Below, one piece after another: positions 35,423-46,778 of a DNA stretch of 64,000 nt. The stretch is taken from NCBI GenBank assembly GCA_963576785.1, contig OY756144.1:1984001-2048000 (forward strand), read 5' to 3'. The notes under the pieces were generated by a model. That model saw only the letters and a list, made by a program, of their open reading frames with translations. It had not been told where the DNA came from and did no database searches. Position 1 is the first letter of the stretch. Every line of letters begins with the position of its first letter. This DNA is from Chlorophyllum brunneum (lineage: Eukaryota > Basidiomycota > Agaricomycetes > Agaricales > Agaricaceae). A program made the position numbers and the translations under genes.

Positions 35423-37796
35423 ACTTTAACGGCCCCCTCATGAAATAAAACCAATTGTCATTTTAGTGCTGTATCTTACCTGGTCTTCAAGTGTCCCGTC
35501 TGTAATATACCTCTGGCTGAAAGAACAGATGTTGGGCTCAGGTTAAATACCGCTTGGGAATGATCTTATCTGGAAGAGGAGTGATGTAACGCTTCTGAGG
35601 CGTTACCCTTTTGGCAGTTCGTTTTGGAGACATGGAGTGTGATGAACAAGCCATCAGCTTCTTCAACTTGAATCTTTTATCTCACATGGCTCTCGCTCTG
35701 ATTCTCTCGTACACGAGGCTGGGGCTCTATTCGCAGCTCGGAGGAACCTTTAGACACTGTCATATCAAGTCCACGGCGTTCCGGAGTGACTGTGTTTAGG
35801 CTGACACAGCAGAGAATTCTTGGTCTGTGAGTTCGACCAAACCAGAAGGGGACTAAACTCACCAAGACCGAAACCAGATCTCATGCTCTGAGTTTGTATA
35901 CGTACACTCAGTCTAAAAAATACCCTGTCACAAGAGCGAGTGGGATTCTAGGTCGATAAGCGACCTCGCCCGAAATTACCAACCGTTTCTCTCATGTTGA
36001 CCTATGTCGCCTTCGCCGAAAGTCCAGAACCCTCTTATTCAATGGGAATACACAAACGTACTGTGGTGCTTGCAGAACACTCACCCTGAGGGCTTCAAAG
36101 TATTCAGCCCATTATACCCAATAAGGATCATGTGCACGAATCACGATAACCTTCACGTTCCCCAACACCGGGGCGCTCGTGTCACCATCATCATCAATGC
36201 ACTGTCATCACCCCATACATGGTTCCACTAACTATATGGCTCTCCATTCCAACCGTTCTAGGGAACTGCGAAATTAGGCCATCTATCTCTATATATGTAT
36301 GAACCTATACATCGTGTTGAGGGTTGGGAATGATATTGGTAGGATAACAATAAGACTTTCAGGTACGAGTGACCTTGCACGCGTTTAACCTTTTTTTACT
36401 TGCTTTTCTTAGAATAGTTCTATTGTTGAGTCCGGCTCTCTACGGCGATTCATCCGTGGAAGAGAGTAATTGTGGGCGCGGTTCAAATACAAGGCAGACA
36501 AGAAACCTGGGCGGTTGTCAGTGTTATCTATTCAAATTACGGGAGGATGGCGAGAAAAAGTTGAGACATGAAGAAGGAAAATGGTTATCAATCGATGTAT
36601 GAATCCCTGAGCTCAGGGTAGGACCAAACTTCCATCATAATTCATCAACCATCGAATCCCAGTGACCAAGATCTACTGAATACACCTGGAGTCCAGATAT
36701 ACCAAGGCTTGACTTATTGCCTTACACGGCACTTGGTGACTCAACTTTGTGTGTGGGTGGAACTTTGGTCACTTTGTAGGGGAAGGGCAGAACTCGGGGA
36801 GTGTGTGTGAGGACGATCTTGAGGAGCAAATCCAAATCCCAATTCGTGGGTCTGTTGCCAACCCCATCCAGCAATTCAATAGTCACAACCCCGATTTCCG
36901 AACTCGACGTTTCTTATTGTTATGGACTCATGGCCGCCCGGTTTATTGTCTTTGGTTCTTGCGTGTGGCTTAACTTGGTTTGCCTATCACTTGTCACGGG
37001 ATTACTTCACCAACGCTTTAGCCATTTTGCCGTCTGGTCTCCACGAACTCACGTCTAACCCACTGGTGCCTTTGGGGGAACTGTCCGTGCAGGCTGTCAG
37101 ATTTCTGAGCTGGTCACTTCTTGGACTGGTGGTTCTCTCAATGTGCGTATCAGATTACTAGATATGGTGCTGGTGCTGAGTTGAATCCCAAAAGAGTTCC
37201 TTTTGAAACTCGCTCCTGTTTCTACTTCTCTTTCATCCCGGTGAAGATTGGTACAGTGTTTTGGCTAGGTCCGAGACGTGCATAGTGCGTTGGTCCTCCC
37301 GCTCGATCTCATCATTTTCAAACCCGTAGCTAGATCTCTTCAAACGACGTACCCTTTCATATTATTGAAATCAGTCAAACCCACTCGGCCATCGTTCAAT
37401 CAAAATTAAGACTTCCTTATATCGCAGCCCATTTCCGGTTCCGCAAATTAGGACCCACGGACCAAGTACAAACCCAACCCAGTCCGGCCAATCCGCGATA
37501 TACCCCATCCAAGATTCTCGAACTATCGTTCTTTTTTCGTCTTCTTTCCTCCCCTTCGGACGGTCCATAACTTTCGGTCCCATCTGATCGCTGATTCCAC
37601 TTTTTATCATATTTACCGAAAGGGTTGATATAGGCAGCCCCTCGTTCGAGGCGGCTTTCGGTTCCTCTATTCACAGTGGATCCTTGTTGTTATTGTTAGA
37701 TATTCCTCATAGTCTTCATTCCCGTCCCATCCTCTCCCATCCCTACCTCCCACACTGGCCTCCGACGAACACTCCCCTCCCCCTCGCGAACGCGGG
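35423..37796. other. 2.4 kb gene-poor gap
   Basis: I find no gene I can support. Short open frames exist, for example 79 codons at 36922-37161 with a hydrophobic start, but none has splice partners or a recognisable family. A hairpin with 7 bp arms lies at 35586-35606. The last several hundred bases are pyrimidine-rich and are probably the promoter and leader of the CCCH gene. Confidence 0.4.
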
Positions 37797-39685
37797 ATGT
37801 CGGCCAAAGTGAAAAAACCACCCCCGCTTAAAAAGCGACATAGTGAGTGTTATCGTATCCAGTCTCTTCCCCCCCTGCCCTCCTTTCTTTTTCTGATCTG
37901 AAGTCGGTGTCTGACATGGGAGTTCACCGTCACTGACTATCCTGACAGCGAAACCCTGTAAATTCTTCCAGATCGGACGATGTGCAAATACTGCAGAAGA
38001 ATGCAACTTCGCTCATGTGTTCGTTGTACCTGGGATGGGCCTGTCTCCTGTGATGTCTCCAGGAGTAGGTGGGGGAGGATTATGCCAGCATTGTATAACT
38101 GGACAATGTCCGAGTGAAAGGGTTAATGGGCTTAGACATGGCCACGGTGAGTGTTCCCTGTCGACGCCTGTACAATCGTTGCTGATGTATATCATGGAAC
38201 ATTAGAAACCAACTCGTTGAGCCTCCAGCTGAGTAACTTGCAGCTGAGTCCTTCACTGTCACCCAGTTCGTCTCCGCCGCCTTTATCAATGGATCATAGA
38301 CTGACAGGAAAGACATAGCGTCGCCGTATGACTACACCTATCCCGGCCCATATACTGTCCACCCTGCCTATTATAATCAGCCCTGGTCACCAAGTCCATA
38401 CAAGGAGCATCCGGCCGCGGACCACATTAGAGGCACCGGTTGTACTGTCAATTGCCAAAGCACCCAGTTTCCCGCAGCCGATTCACCATCAGTCTCAAAC
38501 TCAAACTCGACTGACAGCTCTATGACATCGCGATTAGACACTCCCTGTGTCGACGGTGGCTCGATTGTGGGAGCTCTTGGCTTGAGTGGAATCGATGAGC
38601 ATACGGAGGGCAACAAGTTGGATGAGAGGGACATAAATGTAAATCAGGTGCATGGCTGCGATGACGACGTCTTCACTGAAGACCCGCAGTTTCCAGAACA
38701 CTCATACATCAGACACCAGTCGCAACTTCGTGTTATGGATCGAGATCACGTTTTACCGGGAACAGGCTTTAGTTTTGGTGGACATGCGCCAGGAGGCCAT
38801 GCAATGCCACCACCTCCACCCTGGGAGGCGGGCGGAATGCACTATTTCCCGCAACCAGCTGGATTCGGGGTAGGAGACCACAAAGCTCCGAGGATAACGA
38901 ATCCGCCCACTCGCAGTTCATCGCGTGCGAGCTCACGGAGCAAGAGTGCCAAGTACAAGAGTACGTGTGCATTTTGGATCGGTCATTGTTTTTATCCTCA
39001 CTCGAACGCAGCAAAATTGTGTAAATTCTATACCATAGAAAAGGGGTGTCCCAATGGTGATAGCTGCACGTTGTATGTCCCGATCTTTCGCTATATCTGG
39101 CTATTGCTATGATGTGATACTGAATCTGTTTATTTATAGCATACACGACATGGATATCCCACCTGTCCCTTCCATCGTTCGGGGTCATTCGAAGAGCCCA
39201 AGTTCACCCGGGAGCATTGAGGATTATTTAGGGTCACAGAGCACGGAGGCCATCGAGGACAATGGGAAGTCGGAGAAAGACAAATCACAAGCTGACGATG
39301 AGGAGCTTGAAGACAATAAAGAGAAAAAGAAGAACTTCTTCCCGATCACATGGCGTGTGATCGGCGGTGGTGTGTTAATTGGGGGTAACCGAGCTGAGAG
39401 CTCAGGGGAGCATAGATTGGATACTGGTCAAGATCCCTCTTCGTCGGGGGGAACCAAGGAAAGTGGTGATGGTGATACAGGTGGTACCGTCGGTGAGAAG
39501 AAGGGATTGTTGAAATTCAGTGTGGTTGTCCCTAGACCAAGGTCGAGGTCCACTTCGACGCCTTCAGTCCGCCCTACAATGGGAAGAAACGACAAAAACA
39601 ATGACAATGTAAGTATTATTCTGGTTCCGGCACGGCTGATGAATTGAAACCGTTTCCCCAGTTGTTTTCCGCGGAATCACCTTGA
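37797..39685 (+). CDS. CCCH zinc-finger protein with two separated fingers
   Basis: This is a probable RNA-binding regulator. Seven exons (37797-37842, 37949-38146, 38206-38265, 38319-38960, 39012-39072, 39140-39608, 39662-39685) give 499 residues. Finger 1 is near the N-terminus: Cys19, Cys27, Cys34, His38 (PCKFFQIGRC ... CNFAH). Finger 2 is Cys319, Cys328, Cys334, His338 (KTKLCKFYTIEKGC ... CTFIHD), with the classic C-x8-C-x5-C-x3-H spacing and the leading YKTKLCKFY typical of TIS11-like fingers. Finger 2 is assembled from two exons: a 61 nt exon holds the three cysteines and the next exon supplies the histidine. The linker between fingers is Ser/Pro/Asn-rich and disordered, and the C-terminus is acidic and low-complexity. 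The last 24 nt exon rests on a good gtaagt donor; without it the protein would end a few residues later at 39647. Targets are unknown. Confidence 0.85.
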
Positions 39686-42270
39686 GCGAACGAACTCTGC
39701 ACGAAATAATGGTTCTTTTTTGGACGCTACGGTAAACGACTGCTATGACTGCATCTCTGTTGGCTTTTTTTTTTTTTCGTTCTCGTAACTCGTAATATTC
39801 GTCTTTTCGCTGTACTCTGGTTTGGGGCGTTCGGATTTCGAAGTTCTGACCGGATGCCCATGTTAAATTTCTCAATTTTCCACGCCCAATACACAACATC
39901 TCATATGTCCTCATGTATCCTAGTCTTCGGATTGAATGGTAATTGCCTTTTTTTATAGATCTGCCTACAACGATTTTTTGTCGCACCTCCCTCGTTGCAT
40001 ATATTAATTGCTCACCACTTCGATCCTTGAGGTGGGCTCTACCCCAAGGTCGCCCTTCCCTTAATCAGCACTCAGTACTCAGCCTCGGCAGGTATAAACA
40101 TATTTGACGAGCCAATTCAATGGCCAAAGAGATCCGCCTTTGGAGATCCATCTTGATGGTGTTAGCATGGGCCACCACGGGCCAGTTGTGCACCCTTTGC
40201 CCTTGTTTGAGTCCTGGTGTGTGGGGGTTTCTGACATGCGTCTCCGCACTCACCGTCATACCAGGGAACCCTGGCTGGATCAACGCGACAAAGCTGGCTC
40301 ACGAATTCCAAACCCAGTTCAGGCTTAAGAGCAATTTAGTTGGCTGAGAAAGGTGAGGGCATCTGGATATCGGCACCGCAGGCTGGCCGGGAGGGATGGG
40401 GCCATTCCTTATCAGTCTGATTACGAATTGGATGGGTCAAACTAGTCACCGTCTTTCATACGCAACTGCGACGAACCCAGTGTACAGGCCACCCAACGCT
40501 GTTGGCTATGCTTGCACCTCCTTGTATCTTTATCAACATGTCGTTGACCCTTGTTGGTGAAACTCCGATCGAAATACTGGTACTTCTCCTAGCACAATAA
40601 ATCCTTTGGCACATGGGAGAGAAAAAGGAAAGGACTGGCCAAGACTTTTCTTGTGTTTGACATATCTGAATAAGACTAGCAAACAGGTATGGCATTGAGG
40701 CAGCGGATGATCTCGACGAAAGCTCAGAGCTCAAGCCCCCCCCCCTGCCAAACTTCGGATCGATATTAATTCGGTGACCTTTGGAGATCTTGAGAAAACA
40801 GTCGTTCGTTCTGAAATTCTGGAGATTTAGACCGCAGTGCACTCAGCTTCGTTCAAATGAGCCATGGTCTTTTGCACTACACGCTCCCGAGACTCGAGAG
40901 CAGTTCCGAGCCGTTGATCGTCGGTCTATGGACTAGTACCTCGTTATCGGTTACTCCAGCCCGGATTTTTAACACGACATTAGACGGCTTGAAGGTGGTC
41001 CGCATTCTGGGTCCACATGCCGATATCGAGTAAATCAGACGCGATACTTGACACTAAGGTTCCGTCAATAAGTCTGGAATTTCAAATATTTGGTAATAAC
41101 TGTTGGACACACCAGCTTACTGACTAACTGCTAGAAATCCCGGAGAGAATTTCTAGCGGAACCTTACTTGACACCCACCCGCTTTTTGGAGCTCGAAACA
41201 CAAACGCTATTTATCGCGTTCGTCACTGACGAAATGGGCCAGAGGCGGACGAGCCCAATATCTCTTCTTGTATTGAGCTTGTTTTCGTGGAAATTTTTTC
41301 TGTCCCCTCACCGATCCAGCACTTCTGAAATACTCCTGGCAATCCAGTGAAGGTAGAGACGCCTCGACCAAAACAGCCTTTCCTCTTGTAACAATAGCCA
41401 TGCCCGTATTCTTCTTCTGGATTTGATCGAGGTTGATTTATCAAAGAACCGCTGATGGGCTTTCTCCCGAATGGTGGTCGCATCCACAGGAGTTTACTAG
41501 GTGAGTCAATATATGGGCGTCATATTGTGTCGCTCGGAGTCAGCACTTACTTCGAGCTTGTCATGTGTCAGGGTTTTCTCGGATAGACAACCGCAGCTGG
41601 CTCATGGACTTCGATCAGGAGGAGGTTACAGCACGTTCTCTTCGCTTCAGTTGGTAGTGTAGCGTGGTTAAATTAAGTCGCATAACCTCACGATGCTGCT
41701 GCTGTGTTCCCCGTGCGCAGAGATTCCTAGCTGTCTATTAGTCGTCATCGTTCACCTTCACTCCACGGAACAAACCCTGAAGTTGACCCGATGAAAAGCC
41801 GAAGGATGAGATTAGACTTGGGTCGATTGCGATGAACTTGTTCGACAAGGTCAAGGACTATGCTTCTTCCGACTTCAGAATCCTATAATATCTGTGTTCT
41901 GCGCCACTCGCGGACTGCACCTGTCATGGGCTTGCAAAGTTATCTTTGCCATAGCACCCGTGTTCTCCCAAATCTGGCCGACCACAGCCCAGGACTCGTG
42001 CCTAATTTTGTGGTTAGCAGCTATCTGATTGTTAATGTGCTATGTAGAGCAGGAGATGTGGTTGGGGTACGGAATAAGGGGTGGATCAATCAGAATAGTC
42101 ATAACACATCGCTTCAATTTCTATAGCACGGCTGTGCGCCTGGGACTGGAAGCCCTTCCGAGAGCCGGTCGCCCTTACATACTCCCCAATCCCCAATCCT
42201 ATATCTTCCTCTCCTTCTACCCCTTCCCTCTCCCCACCCTCTTCCATAGAAACCGTCGCCATCTTCAGAC
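39686..42270. other. 2.6 kb gene-poor gap carrying a MITE
   Basis: I see no supportable gene. The region holds a 13 T tract (39765-39777), a 10 C tract (40736-40745) and a 112 bp inverted-repeat element with target-site duplication (41047-41174). Scattered short frames lack splice partners. A non-coding transcript or decayed mobile DNA is possible. Confidence 0.4.
41047..41174. mobile_element. hAT-like MITE with 8 bp target-site duplication
   Basis: The element is 112 bp long (41055-41166). It begins TAAGGTTCCG and ends CGGAACCTTA, perfect 10 bp terminal inverted repeats. It is bracketed by identical 8 bp direct repeats CTTGACAC at 41047-41054 and 41167-41174. An 8 bp duplication is the hallmark of hAT-superfamily insertion. 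An internal perfect palindrome, CTAGAAAT / ATTTCTAG (41131-41138 and 41149-41156), lies just inside the right end. There is no coding capacity, so it would be a non-autonomous miniature element moved by a transposase encoded elsewhere. Finding matching flanks and termini together by chance is unlikely. I cannot check whether other copies exist in this genome. Confidence 0.7.
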
Positions 42271-43418
42271 ATGGCCGCAAACCCCCATCCCGACCTCTCC
42301 CAACCACTCGCGACCCTCCTGAAGGAAGCAACGAAGGCAGCCCATGACCGTATAGCGACCAGTCCAGGGGCCAAGCTCTTGCTCAGTGGCGAGCTGCCCA
42401 AGAAACAGTACACTCAGTTCCTAATGATGCTGTGGCATGTTTACGAGTGAGTGAGTTCAACAGCTTCAGAGCTCGGATCTAACGACTGGCACCACACAGC
42501 ACGTTCGAACGTGCGTTGGAACGCCATTCAACGCACCCCACTCTTGAGCCAACGTACAACCCAAGCCTTCTTGGCCGTGCTCCGTCCCTGGCGTCAGATA
42601 TCTCGCACTTGCTTCAAGTTCCGGCCTCGACATGGAAGTCACATCCATTACATACATCCCTAGTGTCATCTATGCCAGTCCAGCTACGCGCATACGTGGA
42701 TCGTATCAATCTCGTCGCTGACTCCTCTGATCCTTCTGCCCTATTGGCACATTCGTACACCCGGTATCTGGGTGACTTGAGTGGAGGCCAGGTCACTCGG
42801 AGGGTTATTGCAAAGGCTTATGGACTGGACGAGGCGAGTGGACTTGGTGTTGAATTCTACGAGTTCAAACAGCTCGGCGGCTCCAATAAAGCCAACCAAG
42901 GCGACATGAAGAGGATCAAGGAATGGTTTAGGGATGGTATGAACAGGGGCGGAGCGAGGGATGAGAGAATTAGAGGTCAGTTCATCCCTTACTTCGACAC
43001 TCAGGGTCATTTGATTGAATTAAAAATGACGTAAATGATCATAGCTGCAGTTGTCAATGAAACCAGCATCGCATTCGAGCTCAATGCAGGATTGCTCGAA
43101 CTCATCGAAACACTCGTCTCCGAGGATACGGACATTTCGCAAGAGATAGAAGAGGAGGAAGAGGAATATGTGAACGAACCTCCTCTCAAAATCTCTGATT
43201 CGGGGCTGGAGAAGACATACCCACTTGCGTCTGTTGCAGCCCTCATTGTCGCAGGTGCGTCTGTCCAATCCAAGTATGTGTGGCTGTGCGTCCGTACTCA
43301 TTGAATTTCGGTATCAGCTTGTCTCGCACACTTCATTTTGGTCCTGGGCGGGTTTACTGGCGCTAAAGGTCACCAGAAGCTTCTCGCTTTTGAGCGCTGG
43401 TTTTCCACTCTTTTTTGA
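42271..43418 (+). CDS. Heme oxygenase, C-terminally membrane-anchored
   Basis: Heme oxygenase opens heme to biliverdin, iron and CO, using electrons from cytochrome P450 reductase at the ER. Four exons (42271-42446, 42500-42975, 43045-43254, 43318-43418) give 320 residues. The proximal heme ligand is His25 in LKEATKAAHDRI. The distal-helix signature AHSYTRYLGDLSGGQ (about 143-157) carries the flexible GDLSGG that sits over the heme. A Glu-rich linker (EIEEEEEEYVNEPP) leads to a C-terminal hydrophobic span (about 279-300), as in tail-anchored animal HO-1 and yeast Hmx1. An iron-acquisition or heme-turnover role is expected. The flanking DNA shows no linked siderophore or reductase gene. Confidence 0.93.
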
Positions 43419-44299
43419 TGATCTATTGGACCCATGACTTTGTATTTGTATGACATGATGATCTGAACGGTATACCTGCTTGCCATCTTAATCCATCTTC
43501 TTACCCTCCATATACCGGCATTCCGTTTTCACATTGTAAATAGCTATTAACACATCAGATTACAATGCATGTAATCTGCCGAATCCAGGAGACTGATCCT
43601 TGATTCTGCGCTACGCCGGGGTCGTACAAAGGTCAGTCAGAAGTCTGATAATAATATGACCTGGTGGACTGGTCCTTTGGCCCTGGTAGAGCACCCCAGG
43701 AGCCCTCGGAAGGACATCATGGTTGGACGTCACTTAAGTCCGAGTTTGGCTCTCTTGGGCAGAAAAGCTCTATTGCTGCTCAGCACCTGGAGGCAATCGT
43801 ATTTTCGCCCTTATAAAGGCCAGCTATATTGCAAGGGTTCCTGAGCCGAGAGGGTCCGTGGTCAGGAACAACGATGTGGGCAGGTATCCAATCACGGTTG
43901 TCTCCAGGTCGTAATGATGGGTTTTCGTTGTGCTGAGATCACCTGAAGATGCACCATGGTTCTGTATTTGGATTCGGTGTAGAAAGGTCGTGGTCACATC
44001 ACATTTCCGAGTGCTCCTTTAGATGTTCAATTCTAGCCTAATGCAAACCAGGGTATTCATCAAGTCCGTTTATTCGAACCGAGGAGTTCTAACAAAGTAA
44101 TCTCCAAACCAGAAGGGATATTTGCTATGCAATACGGTAATCAGGATATAGGGATATACAACAGGCGGTCAAAACCGGGACCAGAAACTGACCATAGACA
44201 ACGAGTGTCAAGGATAACAACCATCGAGGAGGTATGTGGTCATACCAGAGACCAACAAGTCAAAAGAGGATGGGGACAGTGTAACCAGCAGTAAAGACA
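43419..44299. other. Convergent intergenic region, heme oxygenase and aspartic protease
   Basis: These 881 bases lie between the 3' ends of two converging genes. I see no gene, RNA or repeat in them. Confidence 0.4.
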
Positions 44300-46631
44300 T
44301 CATCGAGAGTATTGACCAGCATACTCGTTCCCGCCGTACCCACCACCATACTCGTGTGGTTGTCTCTGCATGTGCACACTCGCAACGCTATCCATCGCAT
44401 GTGGGTTCATGGCATACCCTGATTGCGGATGCTGCGCCAAACTCGGCGATGGTGGTCCACCTCCTGTATATCCTCCCTGTAACGAGTACGCGCTCCCGTT
44501 ATCCCAGGGTTGTGAATTCGAGTAGGGGTTGTTCGAGTTCAAGTTGGTTTGTGATGGTGATGTGTGGGATGGTAGTTGCTGCGAGTGGTTGGAATTCGTT
44601 CGGTTTAGTGCATACATGCTGAGGTTGTTCGAGTCGGGTAGTGGGTAATATGCCGAGTTTTCGTCTTGTGTCTTGTGATTGCTGGTGTTCCTATTGCCTC
44701 CGAGTCCGGTACCCATTTCCTCCCCGGCCAAACCTTTATTCCCACTATTACCATTCTTACCACCCCGCTTGAAGAAGCCTGCAAACTTTCCGTCACCTCT
44801 TTTTCTCCCTTTCCTACAACAACACCTCCAAATGCAGTAACCAGTGGTGCCAAGCGTAAATACCAAGCACCCAACCAGAATATACGGCCATCGGCTCAAC
44901 ACCATCTCTTGATACTTTTTCTTCTTCTCTTCCTCCGATACTGGCGAATGTTGCATCTGATCCGCAGGAAGTAGCTGCCATTTCGAGTCACCGGTGGTGT
45001 CGACGCCTCCGAGACGGACTTTGACAAAGTCAGAGTGGGCAGTGGCAGGATCAGTGACTGATGCGAGTTGGATATAAGGGTGGTCTTGTTCTTTAGATGA
45101 GATATCGATCCAATTGCCAAAGTCGAGGAGGGTGTAGGCGTTGCGGACTAGTGGAATTCTTAGTATGACTGACGAGAGATGGGAGAGGGACCTACGGAAA
45201 CTCATGCCCAGAATCATGTCATAATGGCCGAGGAGGGAAAATGCAGAGGTGATAGGCTGAAACTAAATCCGACTGTTATTGACAGTTTCAATGGCCGCGG
45301 GGAAATACTCACAGCGCCGAGGCAGACTTTCTGACCAGTTGAGTCAACACGGTTGAAGTTGTCATCCACGGTATCGAGGGGATGTACAGGGTATGATTTT
45401 CCGCCGAAATTGAAAGTCAAGTTGAGGGATTGACCGCAAGGAATCATCCAGAACTCTTCGGTAGTATCATAGTAAGCACCGTTGACACGGCCGTAAATCT
45501 GGTCGGAAATGTCACGAGGTACTTGAGAAAATGTAAATCTGTGGTGATGGTTACCCTGTGAGCGATGGAGCAATCCAGGGCTGGATGGGTAACTTACCCA
45601 CTGTCGATAACAGCGACGAGCTGGCCATCTGGACATCCAGGGACAATCGAGTCAACCTTGAGAGGTTGGCCGTCGGGGCCAATGATTCCGTTGTCCTTGT
45701 CAGTCAAGATCTGCCAATGTTGGTCTGGTTGTTAAATGACCATCACTCAGCTGGGCGCGTGCGAACGGGTAGCACTTTAAGAACGCACCGGCTTTTAACA
45801 ATCTGTTGACTTTGTCGACATCAATCTTCGGCATGGAGGTGATGTTTTCAAATCCGGGCACAACCTCCGAGATGGTGAGCTGGCCTTTGAAGGGGACGGT
45901 GGGGTCGTTTTTACGGTCGAGTAAAAAGGAGATGTAATTGTCTTTGAGACCGTGACCCTCGAAGATGTGTGTAAGCATGGTGTCGCCCCTCGAGTCGTCT
46001 GATATTTTCTTGCGAACGAGACTGCCGGAGTTTGGCCCAAGACCGAGGAGGCCATAGTAACCTTGAGCTTGAAGATTGGATGTAAAAGTACTTGTGTCCT
46101 TGACATAGACTGTGGTATGTAGGAGATGAGTATCGAAAGTGATGGGTGGTGGGAGGAACGCACGAAACGCCTGGTTATCGACATTGTAGCCGCCAAATGA
46201 AACGGTGGTAACACCAATGTTGCCTAGATGAGCAGTCAATATTTGGGGTTGAGACGAGAGGAGGCCTCTGACCTGTTACTTTTCCAACAGCATAGCTGAG
46301 GGATACGCTCTTGCCGAGATCAGTGGAGGAGGGCTGTTGGTTTGGGAATGCCGCCCAGAGATCGGAACTACGGGCTCGAAATTCAGGAAATATACCTGGG
46401 TGAGATGGATAGACAAACGCACCTGCCAGTGTCCAGCAGTACAGGCAGAGCTACTCCTCCAAGGGTCATGTTGCTCACATACTGGGCGTTTCCAGTGTTG
46501 GCGATTGGCGTGGGCGTTCTGCGGGTCAGTGAAGTGTGGGGGGCATCGTTGGAGAAGCGGACTTGGAAGGGAACGCGGACAGCATTGGCAGAGAGGACGA
46601 AGAGAACCAGAGAAAGAGGTAGAGGTGGCAT
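44300..46631 (-). CDS. Pepsin-type (A1) aspartic protease with C-terminal membrane span
   Basis: This is a secretory-pathway endopeptidase. Eight minus-strand exons (46631-46423, 46367-46273, 46223-46164, 46109-45789, 45724-45598, 45538-45313, 45262-45196, 45147-44300) give 650 residues. A signal peptide (MPPLPLSLVLFVLSANA) leads to the first catalytic motif LLDTGSSDLW (Asp67). The second is AVIDSGFTFSQVP (Asp269), so both aspartates are present. The typical YGLLGLGPNSGS and FSLLGHYDMILGMSFLRNAYTLLD segments follow. One membrane span (455-475) comes next, then RCCCRK, a likely palmitoylation site, and about 170 residues of Gly/Asn/Ser/Gln-rich cytosolic tail. This resembles the membrane-bound A1 proteases of agaricomycetes and functionally the yapsins, which are GPI-anchored instead. 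It lies head-to-head with a second A1 protease. Confidence 0.92.
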
Positions 46632-46778
46632 GAAAAGAGCGACGGAGAAAGGAACGATGGTGGTATCAAGTAGAGAATGGCCTTGTGAATATTATTTATT
46701 TTTGTTAACGTCACTGCACCAGGGTTGCGCCCCAAGTCGGCGCTACTGGGCTGGTCTAAGCATGCACCTTTCTGCACC
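46632..46778. promoter_or_regulatory. 147 bp divergent promoter of the protease pair
   Basis: Only 147 bases separate the start codons of two A1 proteases transcribed in opposite directions, so they probably share regulatory sites and arose by inverted duplication. No clear TATA box is visible; an AT-rich stretch lies at 46687-46706. Confidence 0.55.

Noticed and set aside
36922..37161. 79-codon frame with hydrophobic stretches, possible small membrane protein.
   Set aside because: Such frames are expected by chance in 2.4 kb; there is no supporting context.
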